DNA of 64,000 bases, taken from NCBI RefSeq assembly GCF_002979475.1, contig NZ_PCOY01000021.1:1-64000 (forward strand), in the 5' to 3' direction. Source of the DNA: Microbacterium sp. MYb62 (GTDB taxonomy: Bacteria; Actinomycetota; Actinomycetes; Actinomycetales; Microbacteriaceae). A program made the position numbers and the translations under genes. Position 1 is the stretch's first letter. Every line of letters begins with the position of its first letter. A model generated the notes under the pieces. The model made no database searches. It saw only the letters and a program-made list of their open reading frames with translations, and was not told the DNA's origin. Below, piece by piece: positions 8,934 to 17,387 of this stretch.

Positions 8934-9521
8934 GTGAGCACTCCCGTGATCGACCGCACCGCCCCGACCGAGCACCCGGTCCTCGACGTCCTCGCCGGCC
9001 GCTGGAGCCCCCGCGCCTTCGACGCGCAGAGCCCGATCGACGAGGCCAAGCTCGCCACCGCCCTCGAGGCCGCGCGGTGGAGCCCCTCCGCCAGCAACTC
9101 GCAGCCCTGGCGCTTCATCGTCGCCCGTCGTGGCACGGCGCTGCACGCGCAGGTCGTCGACGCGCTGATGGGATTCAACCAGGCTTGGGCGGGCAACGCC
9201 GCCGTGCTCGTGGTCGCGATCGCCGAGACGGCCGACGCGGCCGGCACCCCGATCACCCACGCGCTCTACGACCTCGGCCAGGCCGTGGCCCATTTCTCGT
9301 TCCAGGCCCACCACGACGGCCTGGTCGTCCACCAGATGAGCGGCTTCGACCCCGAGGTCGTCCGCGAGTTCGCCGACCTCGAGCCCCGCTTCGTCCCGTT
9401 CACAGTCGTCGCCGTCGGCGAGTTCGGCGACATCGAGGCTCTGCCCGAGGTGCTGCAGGAGCGCGAGGTCGCCCCGCGCGTGCGTCGTCCGATCGCCGAG
9501 ACGGTCGTCCTCAGCGCCTGA
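8934..9521 (+). CDS. nitroreductase-family FMN oxidoreductase
   Basis: A 195-residue member of the nitroreductase fold. The N-terminal RWSPRAFD and the following AARWSPSASNSQPWRFIVA are the two FMN-binding segments typical of the family, and the mid region DLGQAVAHFSFQAHHDGL is the dimer helix with the second FMN contact. These homodimers use NAD(P)H to reduce nitroaromatics, quinones or other acceptors, and the natural substrate cannot be told. The start is GTG at 8934 after a GAAAGG-like site. A strong hairpin follows the stop. Confidence 0.88.
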   Translation: MSTPVIDRTAPTEHPVLDVLAGRWSPRAFDAQSPIDEAKLATALEAARWSPSASNSQPWRFIVARRGTALHAQVVDALMGFNQAWAGNAAVLVVAIAETADAAGTPITHALYDLGQAVAHFSFQAHHDGLVVHQMSGFDPEVVREFADLEPRFVPFTVVAVGEFGDIEALPEVLQEREVAPRVRRPIAETVVLSA

Positions 9522-9536
9522 CCCACGCGCTCTCCG

Positions 9537-9569
9537 AACGGGGCCTCCGGAGTGTCCGGGGGCCCCGTT
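9537..9569 (+). terminator. terminator after the nitroreductase gene
   Basis: AACGGGGCC (9537-9545) pairs with GGCCCCGTT (9561-9569) around a 15-nt loop. The last two bases of the stem run into a TAGCGT -10-like box (9569-9574) for the next gene, so terminator and promoter are packed together. Confidence 0.7.
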
Positions 9570-9580
9570 AGCGTGTGCGG

Positions 9581-11848
9581 ATGGACCTTCTCCGCATCAC
9601 GGGTGCGCGGACGAACAACCTCCGCGACGTCTCGGTCGACGTTCCCAAGAAGCTGCTGACCGTTTTCACCGGCGTCTCCGGCTCCGGCAAATCCTCCCTC
9701 GTGCTCGACACGATCGCCGCCGAGGCGCAGCGGCTCGTCAACGACTCCTACTCGACCTTCATCCGCGCACGCCTCCCGCAGATGCCCGCGCCCGATGTGC
9801 AGGCCATGGACGGCTTGACCTTCACGGCGCTGATCGACCAGCGCCGGTTCACGGGCAACGCGCGCTCGACCGTGGCGACCGCGACCGATCTGGCCTCGCT
9901 CGTGCGCCTCGTGTTCTCGCGCGTCGGCGAGCCCTCGGCCGGCTATTCCCCCGCCTACTCGTTCAACGATCCATCCGGCATGTGCCCGACCTGCGAGGGG
10001 CTCGGCACGGTGTACGACATCGATATCGAGGCGCTGATCGATCCCGAGAAGAGCATCGACGAGGGACCGGTGCGATTCAGCCTGTTCCGTCCGGGCGTGT
10101 ACCGGTGGAAGCGCTTCGCGTACTGCGGGCTGTTCGACCGAGAGAAGCCCCTCAAGGACTACACGGCCGAGGAGATGGACCTCTTCCTCTACGCCGATGA
10201 GCTCAAACTCGACGATCCCGACCCGCGGTTCCCGCAGAGCGCCCGATTCGACGGGGTCATCACCCGCATGCGCGACATGTTCCTCAAGCAGCGCCCGGTG
10301 AAGATGTCGGCCTCGGTGCGCGAAGAGCTCGACCGGCTCGTGACCCATCACACCTGCCCGGACTGCCACGGCGCACGGGTCAACGAGGCGGCGCGCGCGA
10401 GCCTCATCGACGGGCGCTCGATCGTCGAGTGGATGCGCATGCCCGTGTCCGAGCTGCATGCGCTGCTCGACGGATTCGACGACCCGCGCGTGGCGCCGGC
10501 GGTCGAGGGCATCCGCCATGTGCTCGACGCCCTGCTCTCGGTCGGCCTCGGCTACCTCACCCTCGATCGCGAATCGGCCACCCTGTCCGGGGGCGAGGCG
10601 CAGCGCGTCAAGATCGTGCGCCATCTCGGCAGCGCCCTCACCGACGTGACCTACGTGTTCGACGAGCCGAGCACGGGGCTGCACCCGTCCGACATCCTGC
10701 GTCTCGTGGCGCTGCTGCAGCGGCTGCGCGATGCCGGCAACACGATCCTCGTGGTCGAGCACCACCCCCAGGTGATCGCGGTCGCCGACCACGTCGTCGA
10801 CCTCGGTCCGGGCGCGGGCGCGGCCGGAGGCGTCGTGCAGTTCACCGGGACGCCCGCGGAGCTGCCCGGCAGCGCCACCCTCACCGGGCGTGTGCTCGCC
10901 GAGCCGTTGACGATCCGCGAGACGGCGCGGGATCCGTCGGGTCGCATCACCGTGCGGGATGCCCGCTCCCACAACCTCCGTGGATTCGACGTCGACATCC
11001 CCCTCGGGGTGCTCACCGCCGTCACCGGGGTCGCGGGTTCCGGCAAGAGCTCGTTCGCGACCGTGGAGCTGCGGCGTCAGCACCCGGAGTTCACTGTCGT
11101 CGGGCAGGACCCGCTGCGCGGCGGTGTCCGGTCGACGACGCTGAGCATCCTCCGCATCGCCGACACCGTGCGCGAGGTGTTCGCCGCCGCCTCCGACCTC
11201 GACGCGTCCTGGTTCAGCTTCAACTCCCGCGGCGCCTGCCCCACCTGCCGCGGGCGCGGGCACATCACGACCGAGCTCGCGTTCCTCGACGACGTCTCCC
11301 TCCCCTGCGATGCCTGCGGAGGGCTGCGCTTCAACCCGACCGCGCTCGGCGTGCAGATCGAGGGTGCCTCGATCGCCGATGTGCTGGCGTCGACTCCGGA
11401 GGAGGTCAGCGCCCTCTTCTCCGCGCACTCCGACGTGGTCGCCGCGCTCGATTGGGTGCAGCGCACCGGCCTCGGCTACATCCCGGTGGGCCGCTCGCTC
11501 GACACCCTGTCAGGAGGTGAGAAGCAGCGACTGCTGCTCGCCCGGCACCTCAGCGACCCGCAACGCGACCCGGCCGACCGCATCATCCTCGACGAGCCGA
11601 CGTCGGGCCTGCACCCCACCGACGTCGACACCATCAACCGTCTCTTCGACGACCTCCTCGACGAGGGGGCGACGCTGGTCGTCGTCGAGCACAACCTGCG
11701 CGTCGTGGCCAGGGCGGATCATGTCATCGACATCGGCCCCGGCGCAGGATCGGAGGGAGGGCGCCTCATCTTCACGGGCACTCCAGCAGCGATCGTGCGC
11801 GACGAGGAATCGCTCACCGGCGGGGCACTCGCTGCAGCCTCCCGCTGA
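9581..11848 (+). CDS. short UvrA-like ABC ATPase (UvrA2/DrrC type)
   Basis: A 755-residue UvrA paralogue with two ABC modules: Walker A GVSGSGKSS at about residue 31 and GVAGSGKSS at about 483, signatures LSGGEAQRVK and LSGGEKQRLL, and zinc-finger Cys pairs in CPTCEGLG, CPDCHGAR, CPTCRGRG and CDACGG. True UvrA is about 950 residues; here the first module runs almost directly to the zinc region with no room for the usual UvrB-binding insertion. Class II UvrA proteins of this sort are linked to resistance to DNA-binding compounds (DrrC) rather than to core excision repair. The ATG at 9581 follows a TAGCGT box by 6 nt, so a leaderless start is likely. Confidence 0.85.
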   Translation: MDLLRITGARTNNLRDVSVDVPKKLLTVFTGVSGSGKSSLVLDTIAAEAQRLVNDSYSTFIRARLPQMPAPDVQAMDGLTFTALIDQRRFTGNARSTVATATDLASLVRLVFSRVGEPSAGYSPAYSFNDPSGMCPTCEGLGTVYDIDIEALIDPEKSIDEGPVRFSLFRPGVYRWKRFAYCGLFDREKPLKDYTAEEMDLFLYADELKLDDPDPRFPQSARFDGVITRMRDMFLKQRPVKMSASVREELDRLVTHHTCPDCHGARVNEAARASLIDGRSIVEWMRMPVSELHALLDGFDDPRVAPAVEGIRHVLDALLSVGLGYLTLDRESATLSGGEAQRVKIVRHLGSALTDVTYVFDEPSTGLHPSDILRLVALLQRLRDAGNTILVVEHHPQVIAVADHVVDLGPGAGAAGGVVQFTGTPAELPGSATLTGRVLAEPLTIRETARDPSGRITVRDARSHNLRGFDVDIPLGVLTAVTGVAGSGKSSFATVELRRQHPEFTVVGQDPLRGGVRSTTLSILRIADTVREVFAAASDLDASWFSFNSRGACPTCRGRGHITTELAFLDDVSLPCDACGGLRFNPTALGVQIEGASIADVLASTPEEVSALFSAHSDVVAALDWVQRTGLGYIPVGRSLDTLSGGEKQRLLLARHLSDPQRDPADRIILDEPTSGLHPTDVDTINRLFDDLLDEGATLVVVEHNLRVVARADHVIDIGPGAGSEGGRLIFTGTPAAIVRDEESLTGGALAAASR

Positions 11849-11879
11849 CCGGCGCCCGCATTCCGCCCGGGGCCCAGCG

Positions 11880-11927
11880 CCCCGAGAGCTCAGTGCCCCG
11901 AGGGCTCAGTACCCCGAGCGCTCACTG
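11880..11927. repeat. three tandem 16-bp repeats at the end of the permease gene
   Basis: CCCCGAGAGCTCAGTG (11880-11895), CCCCGAGGGCTCAGTA (11896-11911) and CCCCGAGCGCTCACTG (11912-11927) are head-to-tail, with a fourth degenerate unit after them. The third unit contains the stop codon of the minus-strand permease. The repeat fills most of the gap between two convergent genes. Confidence 0.85.
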
Positions 11928-13382
11928 GCCGGAGGGCTCGGCCTTCACCTCGTTGCCGTGCTTGTCGACGATCTTGCCGTCGACGATGGAGTCGCCGTCC
12001 TCGAACGCGTCGAGATACGCCACCGGGATGTTGCGCGTCGGCGCCGCCGCGAACACCGAGGCGTCCTTGCCGGGCTTCTTCCCGAGGTGGTTGAACAGCA
12101 GGTTGAGCAGGATCGCGGTGACTGCGGCCGAGCTGATGCCCGAGTGGAAGATCGTCGTGAACCAGGCCGGCATCTGGTCGTAGATGGTCGGCGCCGCGAT
12201 GGGGAGCATGCCGATCCCGATCGCGGAGGCCACGATGATGAGGTTCATGTTGCCCCGGTAGTCGACCTTCGCGAGAGTGCGGATGCCGCTCGCCGCCACG
12301 CTGCCGAACAGCACGATCCCGGCGCCGCCGAGCACGGGGGCCGGCACGGCGGCCACGACGCGGCCGAGCACGGGGAGCAGCCCGAGCAGGACGAGCACCA
12401 CACCACCGGCGGTGACGACGAACCTGCTCTTCACACCGGTGATCGCGACCAGACCGACGTTCTGCGCGAACGCCGACTGGGTGAACGAGCCGAACACGGG
12501 CGAGACCGCGCTCGAGAGCATGTCGGCCCGCAGGCCCGCGGCGATGCGCTTCGAGTCGACCTTGGTGCCGACGATCTCCCCGACCGCGAGGATGTCGGCC
12601 GTGGTCTCGGTGAGCGTCACCAGGATCACGATGAACATCGAGATGATGGCGGCGATCTCGAACGTCGGCATTCCGAACGCGAACGGGCTGGGCAGGGCGA
12701 AGATCGGGCCGTCGCCCACGGTGCTGAAGTCGACCCTGCCGAGGAGAGCGGCGACGATCGTGCCGACCACGATCGCCAGCAGGATGGACAGCCGGGAGAT
12801 CACGCCGATGCTGACCTTGCTGAGTGCCAGCACGATCAGGAACGTGATCGCGGCGAGTAGCAGATTCTCCGGGGCACCGTAGTCCGGGGCGCTGCTGTTG
12901 CCGCCCATCGCCCAGCCGGCGGCCACCGGCAGCAGGGTCAGACCGATCGTCGTGATCACGGCTCCGGTCACGACCGGCGGGAAGAAGCGGATGATCGTCG
13001 CGAAGACCGGCGCGATGAGCAGTCCGATCACGGACGCCACGATCACCGATCCGAAGATCGCCGGCAGCCCGCCGCCGCTCGTCACGATCGCACCCATGGT
13101 CGCCACTCCGGCGAAGGAGACACCCTGCACGAGCGGGAGTTGGGACCCGAACAACGGGATGCCGACGGTCTGCAGGATCGTCGCGAGACCGCCCATGAAG
13201 AGGCAGGCGGTGATGAGGACGCCGATCTCGGACCCGTTCAGGCCGGCCATCGAGCCGATGATCAACGGCGGCGCGATGATGCCGCCGTACATCGTGAGGA
13301 CGTGCTGGATGCCGTAGGCGATCGTGACCCCGAGCGGCAGGCGCTCGTCTTCGGGGCGTGCGGCGATCTTGTGCTTGTTCAT
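11922..13382 (-). CDS. NCS2 uracil-xanthine permease family transporter
   Basis: A 486-residue, 14-helix NCS2 (nucleobase-ascorbate) transporter: [19 protein letters not shown] opens the first helix region, [14 protein letters not shown] follows, and the conserved helix-10 loop appears as [19 protein letters not shown]. The FAQNVGL segment matches bacterial purine members. It imports xanthine, urate or another purine with H+. I chose ATG at 13382 because AGAGG precedes it. It is co-oriented with and 56 bp downstream of an 8-oxoguanine-deaminase-type gene, so the permease probably supplies that enzyme's substrate. Confidence 0.9.
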   Translation of the reverse strand: MNKHKIAARPEDERLPLGVTIAYGIQHVLTMYGGIIAPPLIIGSMAGLNGSEIGVLITACLFMGGLATILQTVGIPLFGSQLPLVQGVSFAGVATMGAIVTSGGGLPAIFGSVIVASVIGLLIAPVFATIIRFFPPVVTGAVITTIGLTLLPVAAGWAMGGNSSAPDYGAPENLLLAAITFLIVLALSKVSIGVISRLSILLAIVVGTIVAALLGRVDFSTVGDGPIFALPSPFAFGMPTFEIAAIISMFIVILVTLTETTADILAVGEIVGTKVDSKRIAAGLRADMLSSAVSPVFGSFTQSAFAQNVGLVAITGVKSRFVVTAGGVVLVLLGLLPVLGRVVAAVPAPVLGGAGIVLFGSVAASGIRTLAKVDYRGNMNLIIVASAIGIGMLPIAAPTIYDQMPAWFTTIFHSGISSAAVTAILLNLLFNHLGKKPGKDASVFAAAPTRNIPVAYLDAFEDGDSIVDGKIVDKHGNEVKAEPSGQ

Positions 13383-13438
13383 TTCGACCTCTTCGTCGTA
13401 GGGGTGTCGCAGGCGTGTCGTAGGGGTGTGTGGATGCT

Positions 13439-14806
13439 TCAGGAGTGTCGGGCGAGGAGCTTCCGTGCCGCCTCGCTGTGGTGGGCGATGAGTTGGGGGA
13501 CGTCGAGTCCGACGATCTGACCGTCGAGCACGCGCCATCGCCCGCCGACCATCACCTTGTCGGCGCGCTCGGCGCCGCACAGGAGGAGGGCGGCGACCGG
13601 ATCGTGGCTGCCGGAGAAGCGCAGCTCGTCGAGGGTGAACATGGCGAGATCCGCCTGCGCGCCCGGTGCGAGCACCCCGATGTCGGCGCGTCCGAGTGCG
13701 CGCGCCGAGCCTGCCGTGGCCCAGCCGAGTGCACGCTCGGGTGTGACGGCGGCCGCGCCGTAGCGCAGTCGCTGCAGGTAGAGCGCCTGGCGCACTTCCT
13801 GGATCATGTTCGAGCCGTCGTTCGACGCCGACCCGTCGACGCCGAGTCCGACGGGCGCGCCCGCCTGCTCGAGCTCGATGGCGCGAGCGATGCCGGACGC
13901 GAGTCGCATGTTCGACGTCGCGCAGTGCGAGACGGAGGTGCCCGCCGCGCCCAGACGCACGATCTCGGCGTCGTCGAAGTGGATGCCGTGCGCGAGCCAG
14001 GTGCGATCCGACAGCCAGCCGACGCTCTCGAGGTAGTCGACCGTGCGCAGGCCGAACATCTCACGGCAGAAGTCCTCCTCGTCGAGCGTCTCGGCGAGGT
14101 GCGTGTGCAGCCGCACATCGAGGCTCTCGGCGAGTGCGGCGGTGTCACGCATCACGCCCGTGGTCACCGAGAACGGCGAGCACGGGGCGAGGGCGATCTG
14201 CACGAAGGCGCCGTCGCCACGCTCGTGGTACTCGGCGATGAGTCGCTCGCTGTCGGCGAGGATCACGTCGGGGTCCTGCACCGTCCGCTGCGGCGGGAGC
14301 CCGCCGTCCTCCTCGCCGAGCGACATCGATCCGCGGGTCAGCGTCGCGCGCATGCCGAGGGTGCGGACGACGTCGACCTGCACGTCAATGCCCTCTTCCA
14401 GTCCCTCCGGGAACAGGTAGTGATGATCGGCGGCGGTGGTGCAGCCCGAGAGCAGCAGCTCGGCGAGCGCCGCGGTCGTCGCGAGCTCGAGGTCGCGCGG
14501 CGTGAGACCCGCCCATACGCCGTACAGGCCCCTGAGCCACGGGAAGAGCTCGGCGCTGACCACCGGCGTCCAGGCGCGGGTGAGCGTCTGGTAGAAGTGG
14601 TGGTGCGTGTTGATCAGGCCCGGGATGACGACGTGCCGCGAGGCGTCGACGACCTCGTCGACGGGCTCGGCGGGGGTTCCGCCCGCGGGGATCAGCTCCG
14701 CGATGCGATCGCCGGCGACCACGAGACCGCCCGCGGCATCCGCGGTGGTTCCCGTGTAGATCCCGAGGGGGTTCTTCACCCACACTCTGGCGGTGCGCTG
14801 CGACAT
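13439..14806 (-). CDS. 8-oxoguanine deaminase-type amidohydrolase
   Basis: A 455-residue metal-dependent amidohydrolase of the ATZ/TRZ-guanine deaminase group. It shows HHHFYQTLTRAW (metal ligands), HTHLAETLDEE, WLAHGIHFDD and GLGVDGSASND with the last metal Asp. Sequence style and length match the 8-oxoguanine deaminases described in Pseudomonas (which also act on isocytosine). Guanine deaminase and s-triazine hydrolases are relatives, so the substrate is inferred. The start at 14806 follows GGGAG; an ATG six codons upstream lacks a site. The gene heads a two-gene unit with an NCS2 permease. Confidence 0.8.
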   Translation of the reverse strand: MSQRTARVWVKNPLGIYTGTTADAAGGLVVAGDRIAELIPAGGTPAEPVDEVVDASRHVVIPGLINTHHHFYQTLTRAWTPVVSAELFPWLRGLYGVWAGLTPRDLELATTAALAELLLSGCTTAADHHYLFPEGLEEGIDVQVDVVRTLGMRATLTRGSMSLGEEDGGLPPQRTVQDPDVILADSERLIAEYHERGDGAFVQIALAPCSPFSVTTGVMRDTAALAESLDVRLHTHLAETLDEEDFCREMFGLRTVDYLESVGWLSDRTWLAHGIHFDDAEIVRLGAAGTSVSHCATSNMRLASGIARAIELEQAGAPVGLGVDGSASNDGSNMIQEVRQALYLQRLRYGAAAVTPERALGWATAGSARALGRADIGVLAPGAQADLAMFTLDELRFSGSHDPVAALLLCGAERADKVMVGGRWRVLDGQIVGLDVPQLIAHHSEAARKLLARHS

Positions 14807-14960
14807 GAGGAGACTCCCGTCCATAGGAGTGGAGTCGAGGGCCGACCCCACAGGGGGTCAGCTCAGTGTTGTCCTGTCTGCTGATCCAGGATCCCCGCCA
14901 TCGGGGTGTACACAGGTCTATCACCACGACGAGGCGTCGTCAACGAGTATTTTCATATGA

Positions 14961-14997
14961 CGAAGGGATGCTTCCACTAGGCGGAAGCATCCCTTCG
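14961..14997. terminator. strong hairpin after clpB
   Basis: CGAAGGGATGCTTCC (14961-14975) pairs perfectly with GGAAGCATCCCTTCG (14983-14997) around a 7-nt loop, a 15-bp stem. It lies 36 bp after the clpB stop and before the deaminase gene, isolating the two minus-strand units. There is no long T tract on the minus strand. Confidence 0.8.
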
Positions 14998-15033
14998 TGT
15001 TTCTGCGGATCTGCCGGTCGGGCGATCGACGAC

Positions 15034-17247
15034 TCAGTCGAGCAGCTCGGCCTCGATGACGTCGTCATCGTCGACCTCCGGCTCGGGCTCAGGCGTCGTC
15101 GAGGTGAGCGCGAGGCCCATCCCGTCGGCGCCCACGTCCACCCGGACCGTGTCGCCATCGCGCACGCCGCCGGACAGCAGCGCGGTGGCCAACTTGTTCT
15201 GCACCTCGCTCTGAATGAGGCGGCGCAGCGGCCTGGCGCCGAACATCGGGTCGTACCCGCGCTCGGCGAGCCACGACCGGGCCCCCGGAGTGACCGCGAG
15301 CGTGAGCCGGCGGTCCTTCAACCGCTTGTGCAGCTGGTCGATCGACAGCTCGACGATCTGCGCGAGATCGTCTTCGCTGAGGGCCGAGAACATCACGATG
15401 TCGTCGAGCCGGTTCAGGAACTCCGGACGGAACGCCTGACGCACGAGCGCCATCACCTGGTCCCGCTTCTCGTCGGGTGCGAGCACCGGGTCGATGAGGA
15501 TCGGCGATCCCAGGTTCGACGTGAGGATCAGGATCACGTTCGAGAAGTCGACCGTGCGCCCCTGCCCGTCGGTCAGGCGGCCGTCGTCGAGCACCTGCAG
15601 CAGCACGTCGAACACCTCGGGGTGCGCCTTCTCGACCTCGTCGAGCAGGATCACGCTGTACGGACGACGCCGCACGGCCTCGGTCAGCTGACCGCCCTGC
15701 TCGTAACCGACGTACCCGGGAGGGGCGCCGACGAGTCGCGACACCGAGTGCTTCTCGCCGTACTCCGACATGTCGATGCGCACCATGGCGTGCTCGTCGT
15801 CGAACAGGAACTCCGCCAGCGCCTTGGCCAGCTCGGTCTTGCCGACTCCGGTCGGGCCGAGGAACAGGAACGAGCCGGTCGGCCGACCCGGATCGCTGAT
15901 CCCGGCACGGGAACGACGCACCGCATCCGACACCGCCTTAACGGCATCCTTCTGGCCGATCAGGCGCTTGCCGAGCTCGTTCTCCAGGTGCAGCAGCTTC
16001 TCACTCTCCCCCTGCAGCAGACGGCCGACGGGGATGCCGGTCCACGCGGCGATCACGGCGGCGATGTCCTCGTCGGTGACCTGCTCGTTGACCATGCGGG
16101 GTTCCGCGGGCGTCGCGGCCTCGGCCTGCTCGGCCTCGGCGATGTCGCGCTCCAGGCGCTTGATGGTCTCGTACTCCAGCTTCGAGGCCTTCGTGTAGTC
16201 GGCGTTGCGCATGGCGAGGTCGCGTTGGGTGATCGCGTCGTCGAGCTGCTTCTTCAGCTCACCGACGCGGTTCAGACCCTGACGCTCGCGCGCCCAGCGC
16301 GCTTCGAGACCCGCGAGTTCCCGCTCCATCTCGACCAGCTGCTCCCGGAGGGTGCTGAGACGCTCCTTGGAGGCGGCGTCCTTCTCCCGCTTGAGGGCGA
16401 GCTCTTCGAGCTTCATCCGGTCGACCTGGCGCTTGAGCTGGTCGATCTCGACCGGCGACGAGTCGATCTCCATCTTGAGCCGCGACATCGACTCGTCGAT
16501 CAGGTCGATCGCCTTGTCCGGCAGCTGGCGTGCGGGAAGGTACCGACTCGACAGCGCGGCCGCCGCGACGAGGGCGCTGTCGGAGATCGTGACGCCGTGG
16601 TGCGCCTCATAGCGCCCTTTGAGGCCGCGGAGGATCGCGATCGTGTCCTCGACCGTGGGCTCGCCGACGTAGACCTGCTGGAAGCGGCGCTCGAGCGCGG
16701 CATCCTTCTCGATGAACTCGCGGTACTCGTTGAGGGTGGTCGCGCCGATCAGCCGCAGCTCACCACGCGCCAGCATCGGCTTGAGCATGTTGGAGGCCGC
16801 GACCGACCCCTCTCCGCCACCGGCGCCCATCAGCACGTGCAGCTCGTCGATGAACGTGATGACCTGCCCGTCGGACTCGGTGATCTCCTTGAGGACCTGC
16901 TTCAGCCGCTCCTCGAACTGCCCGCGGTACATGGCGCCGGCCACGAGGGCGGAGATGTCGAGGGTGACCAGCTCCTTGTCCTTGAGGGATTCGGCGACGT
17001 CACCGGCGACGATGCGCTGGGCGAGCCCTTCGACGACGGCCGTCTTGCCGACGCCGGGCTCACCGATCAGCACGGGGTTGTTCTTCGTGCGACGGGTGAG
17101 CACCTGGCTGACACGACGGATCTCGCTGTCACGGCCGATCACGGGGTCGAGCTTGCCCTGACGCGCACGGTCGGTGAGGTTGATGCCGAACTGCTCGAGG
17201 GCGGACTGCTGGTCTTGGTTCTGAGAACCGGTCTGCGGGGTGGTCAT
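15034..17247 (-). CDS. clpB: ATP-dependent disaggregase ClpB lacking the N-terminal domain
   Basis: A 737-residue AAA+ chaperone that threads aggregated protein through a hexamer together with DnaK. Nucleotide domain 1 starts at once ([20 protein letters not shown], Walker [10 protein letters not shown]). A coiled-coil middle domain runs from about 250 to 390 ([20 protein letters not shown]), and domain 2 has Walker [10 protein letters not shown] and pore loop GYVGYEQGG. Ordinary ClpB is about 860 residues; the roughly 150-residue Clp-N domain is absent and only about 20 residues precede domain 1. This is not a misplaced start: AGGAGG sits 7 nt upstream of the ATG, and a HAIR element lies 63-89 bp upstream. 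Confidence 0.93.
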   Translation of the reverse strand: MTTPQTGSQNQDQQSALEQFGINLTDRARQGKLDPVIGRDSEIRRVSQVLTRRTKNNPVLIGEPGVGKTAVVEGLAQRIVAGDVAESLKDKELVTLDISALVAGAMYRGQFEERLKQVLKEITESDGQVITFIDELHVLMGAGGGEGSVAASNMLKPMLARGELRLIGATTLNEYREFIEKDAALERRFQQVYVGEPTVEDTIAILRGLKGRYEAHHGVTISDSALVAAAALSSRYLPARQLPDKAIDLIDESMSRLKMEIDSSPVEIDQLKRQVDRMKLEELALKREKDAASKERLSTLREQLVEMERELAGLEARWARERQGLNRVGELKKQLDDAITQRDLAMRNADYTKASKLEYETIKRLERDIAEAEQAEAATPAEPRMVNEQVTDEDIAAVIAAWTGIPVGRLLQGESEKLLHLENELGKRLIGQKDAVKAVSDAVRRSRAGISDPGRPTGSFLFLGPTGVGKTELAKALAEFLFDDEHAMVRIDMSEYGEKHSVSRLVGAPPGYVGYEQGGQLTEAVRRRPYSVILLDEVEKAHPEVFDVLLQVLDDGRLTDGQGRTVDFSNVILILTSNLGSPILIDPVLAPDEKRDQVMALVRQAFRPEFLNRLDDIVMFSALSEDDLAQIVELSIDQLHKRLKDRRLTLAVTPGARSWLAERGYDPMFGARPLRRLIQSEVQNKLATALLSGGVRDGDTVRVDVGADGMGLALTSTTPEPEPEVDDDDVIEAELLD

Positions 17248-17309
17248 GTGCTCCTCCTGGAGATGCTCCTTCTGGTCTCTTCGACACTCCCCGAGAGGAG
17301 CGCCGAATG

Positions 17310-17336
17310 AAAGTTGAGTGGTTGTGACTCAACTTT
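17310..17336. promoter_or_regulatory. HAIR element (HspR operator) before clpB
   Basis: AAAGTTGAGT (17310-17319), 7 nt, then ACTCAACTTT (17327-17336) is a perfect inverted repeat. It matches the actinobacterial HspR-associated repeat CTTGAGT-N7-ACTCAAG except for the outer C/G, which is G/C here. It lies upstream of clpB and downstream of the allB stop, giving clpB heat-shock control separate from the purine genes. Confidence 0.88.
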
Positions 17337-17387
17337 ACCAAAAGATGCCCGACGAGACCAGCGTAGGCCCGTCGGCAGGAGCCGCGC

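Noticed and set aside
5978..9571. Very long open frame on the + strand, about 1197 codons, opposite putA and across lysR
   Set aside because: It is an antisense shadow caused by high GC third positions. Its translation is Arg/Gly/Asp-rich without any domain, while the minus-strand frame is a clear PutA.
14950..14966. TTTTC-ATATGAC-GAAGG as another copy of the ureide operator
   Set aside because: No partner site 21 bp away on either side, and the right half overlaps the clpB terminator stem.
15034..17247. ClpC or ClpA instead of ClpB
   Set aside because: The long coiled-coil middle domain between the two ATPase domains and the absence of a ClpP-binding IGL/F loop support ClpB.
14866..17310. 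Open + frame of about 814 codons opposite clpB
   Set aside because: Shadow of clpB. Low-complexity translation and no start signal; the minus strand has complete AAA+ motifs and a HAIR promoter.
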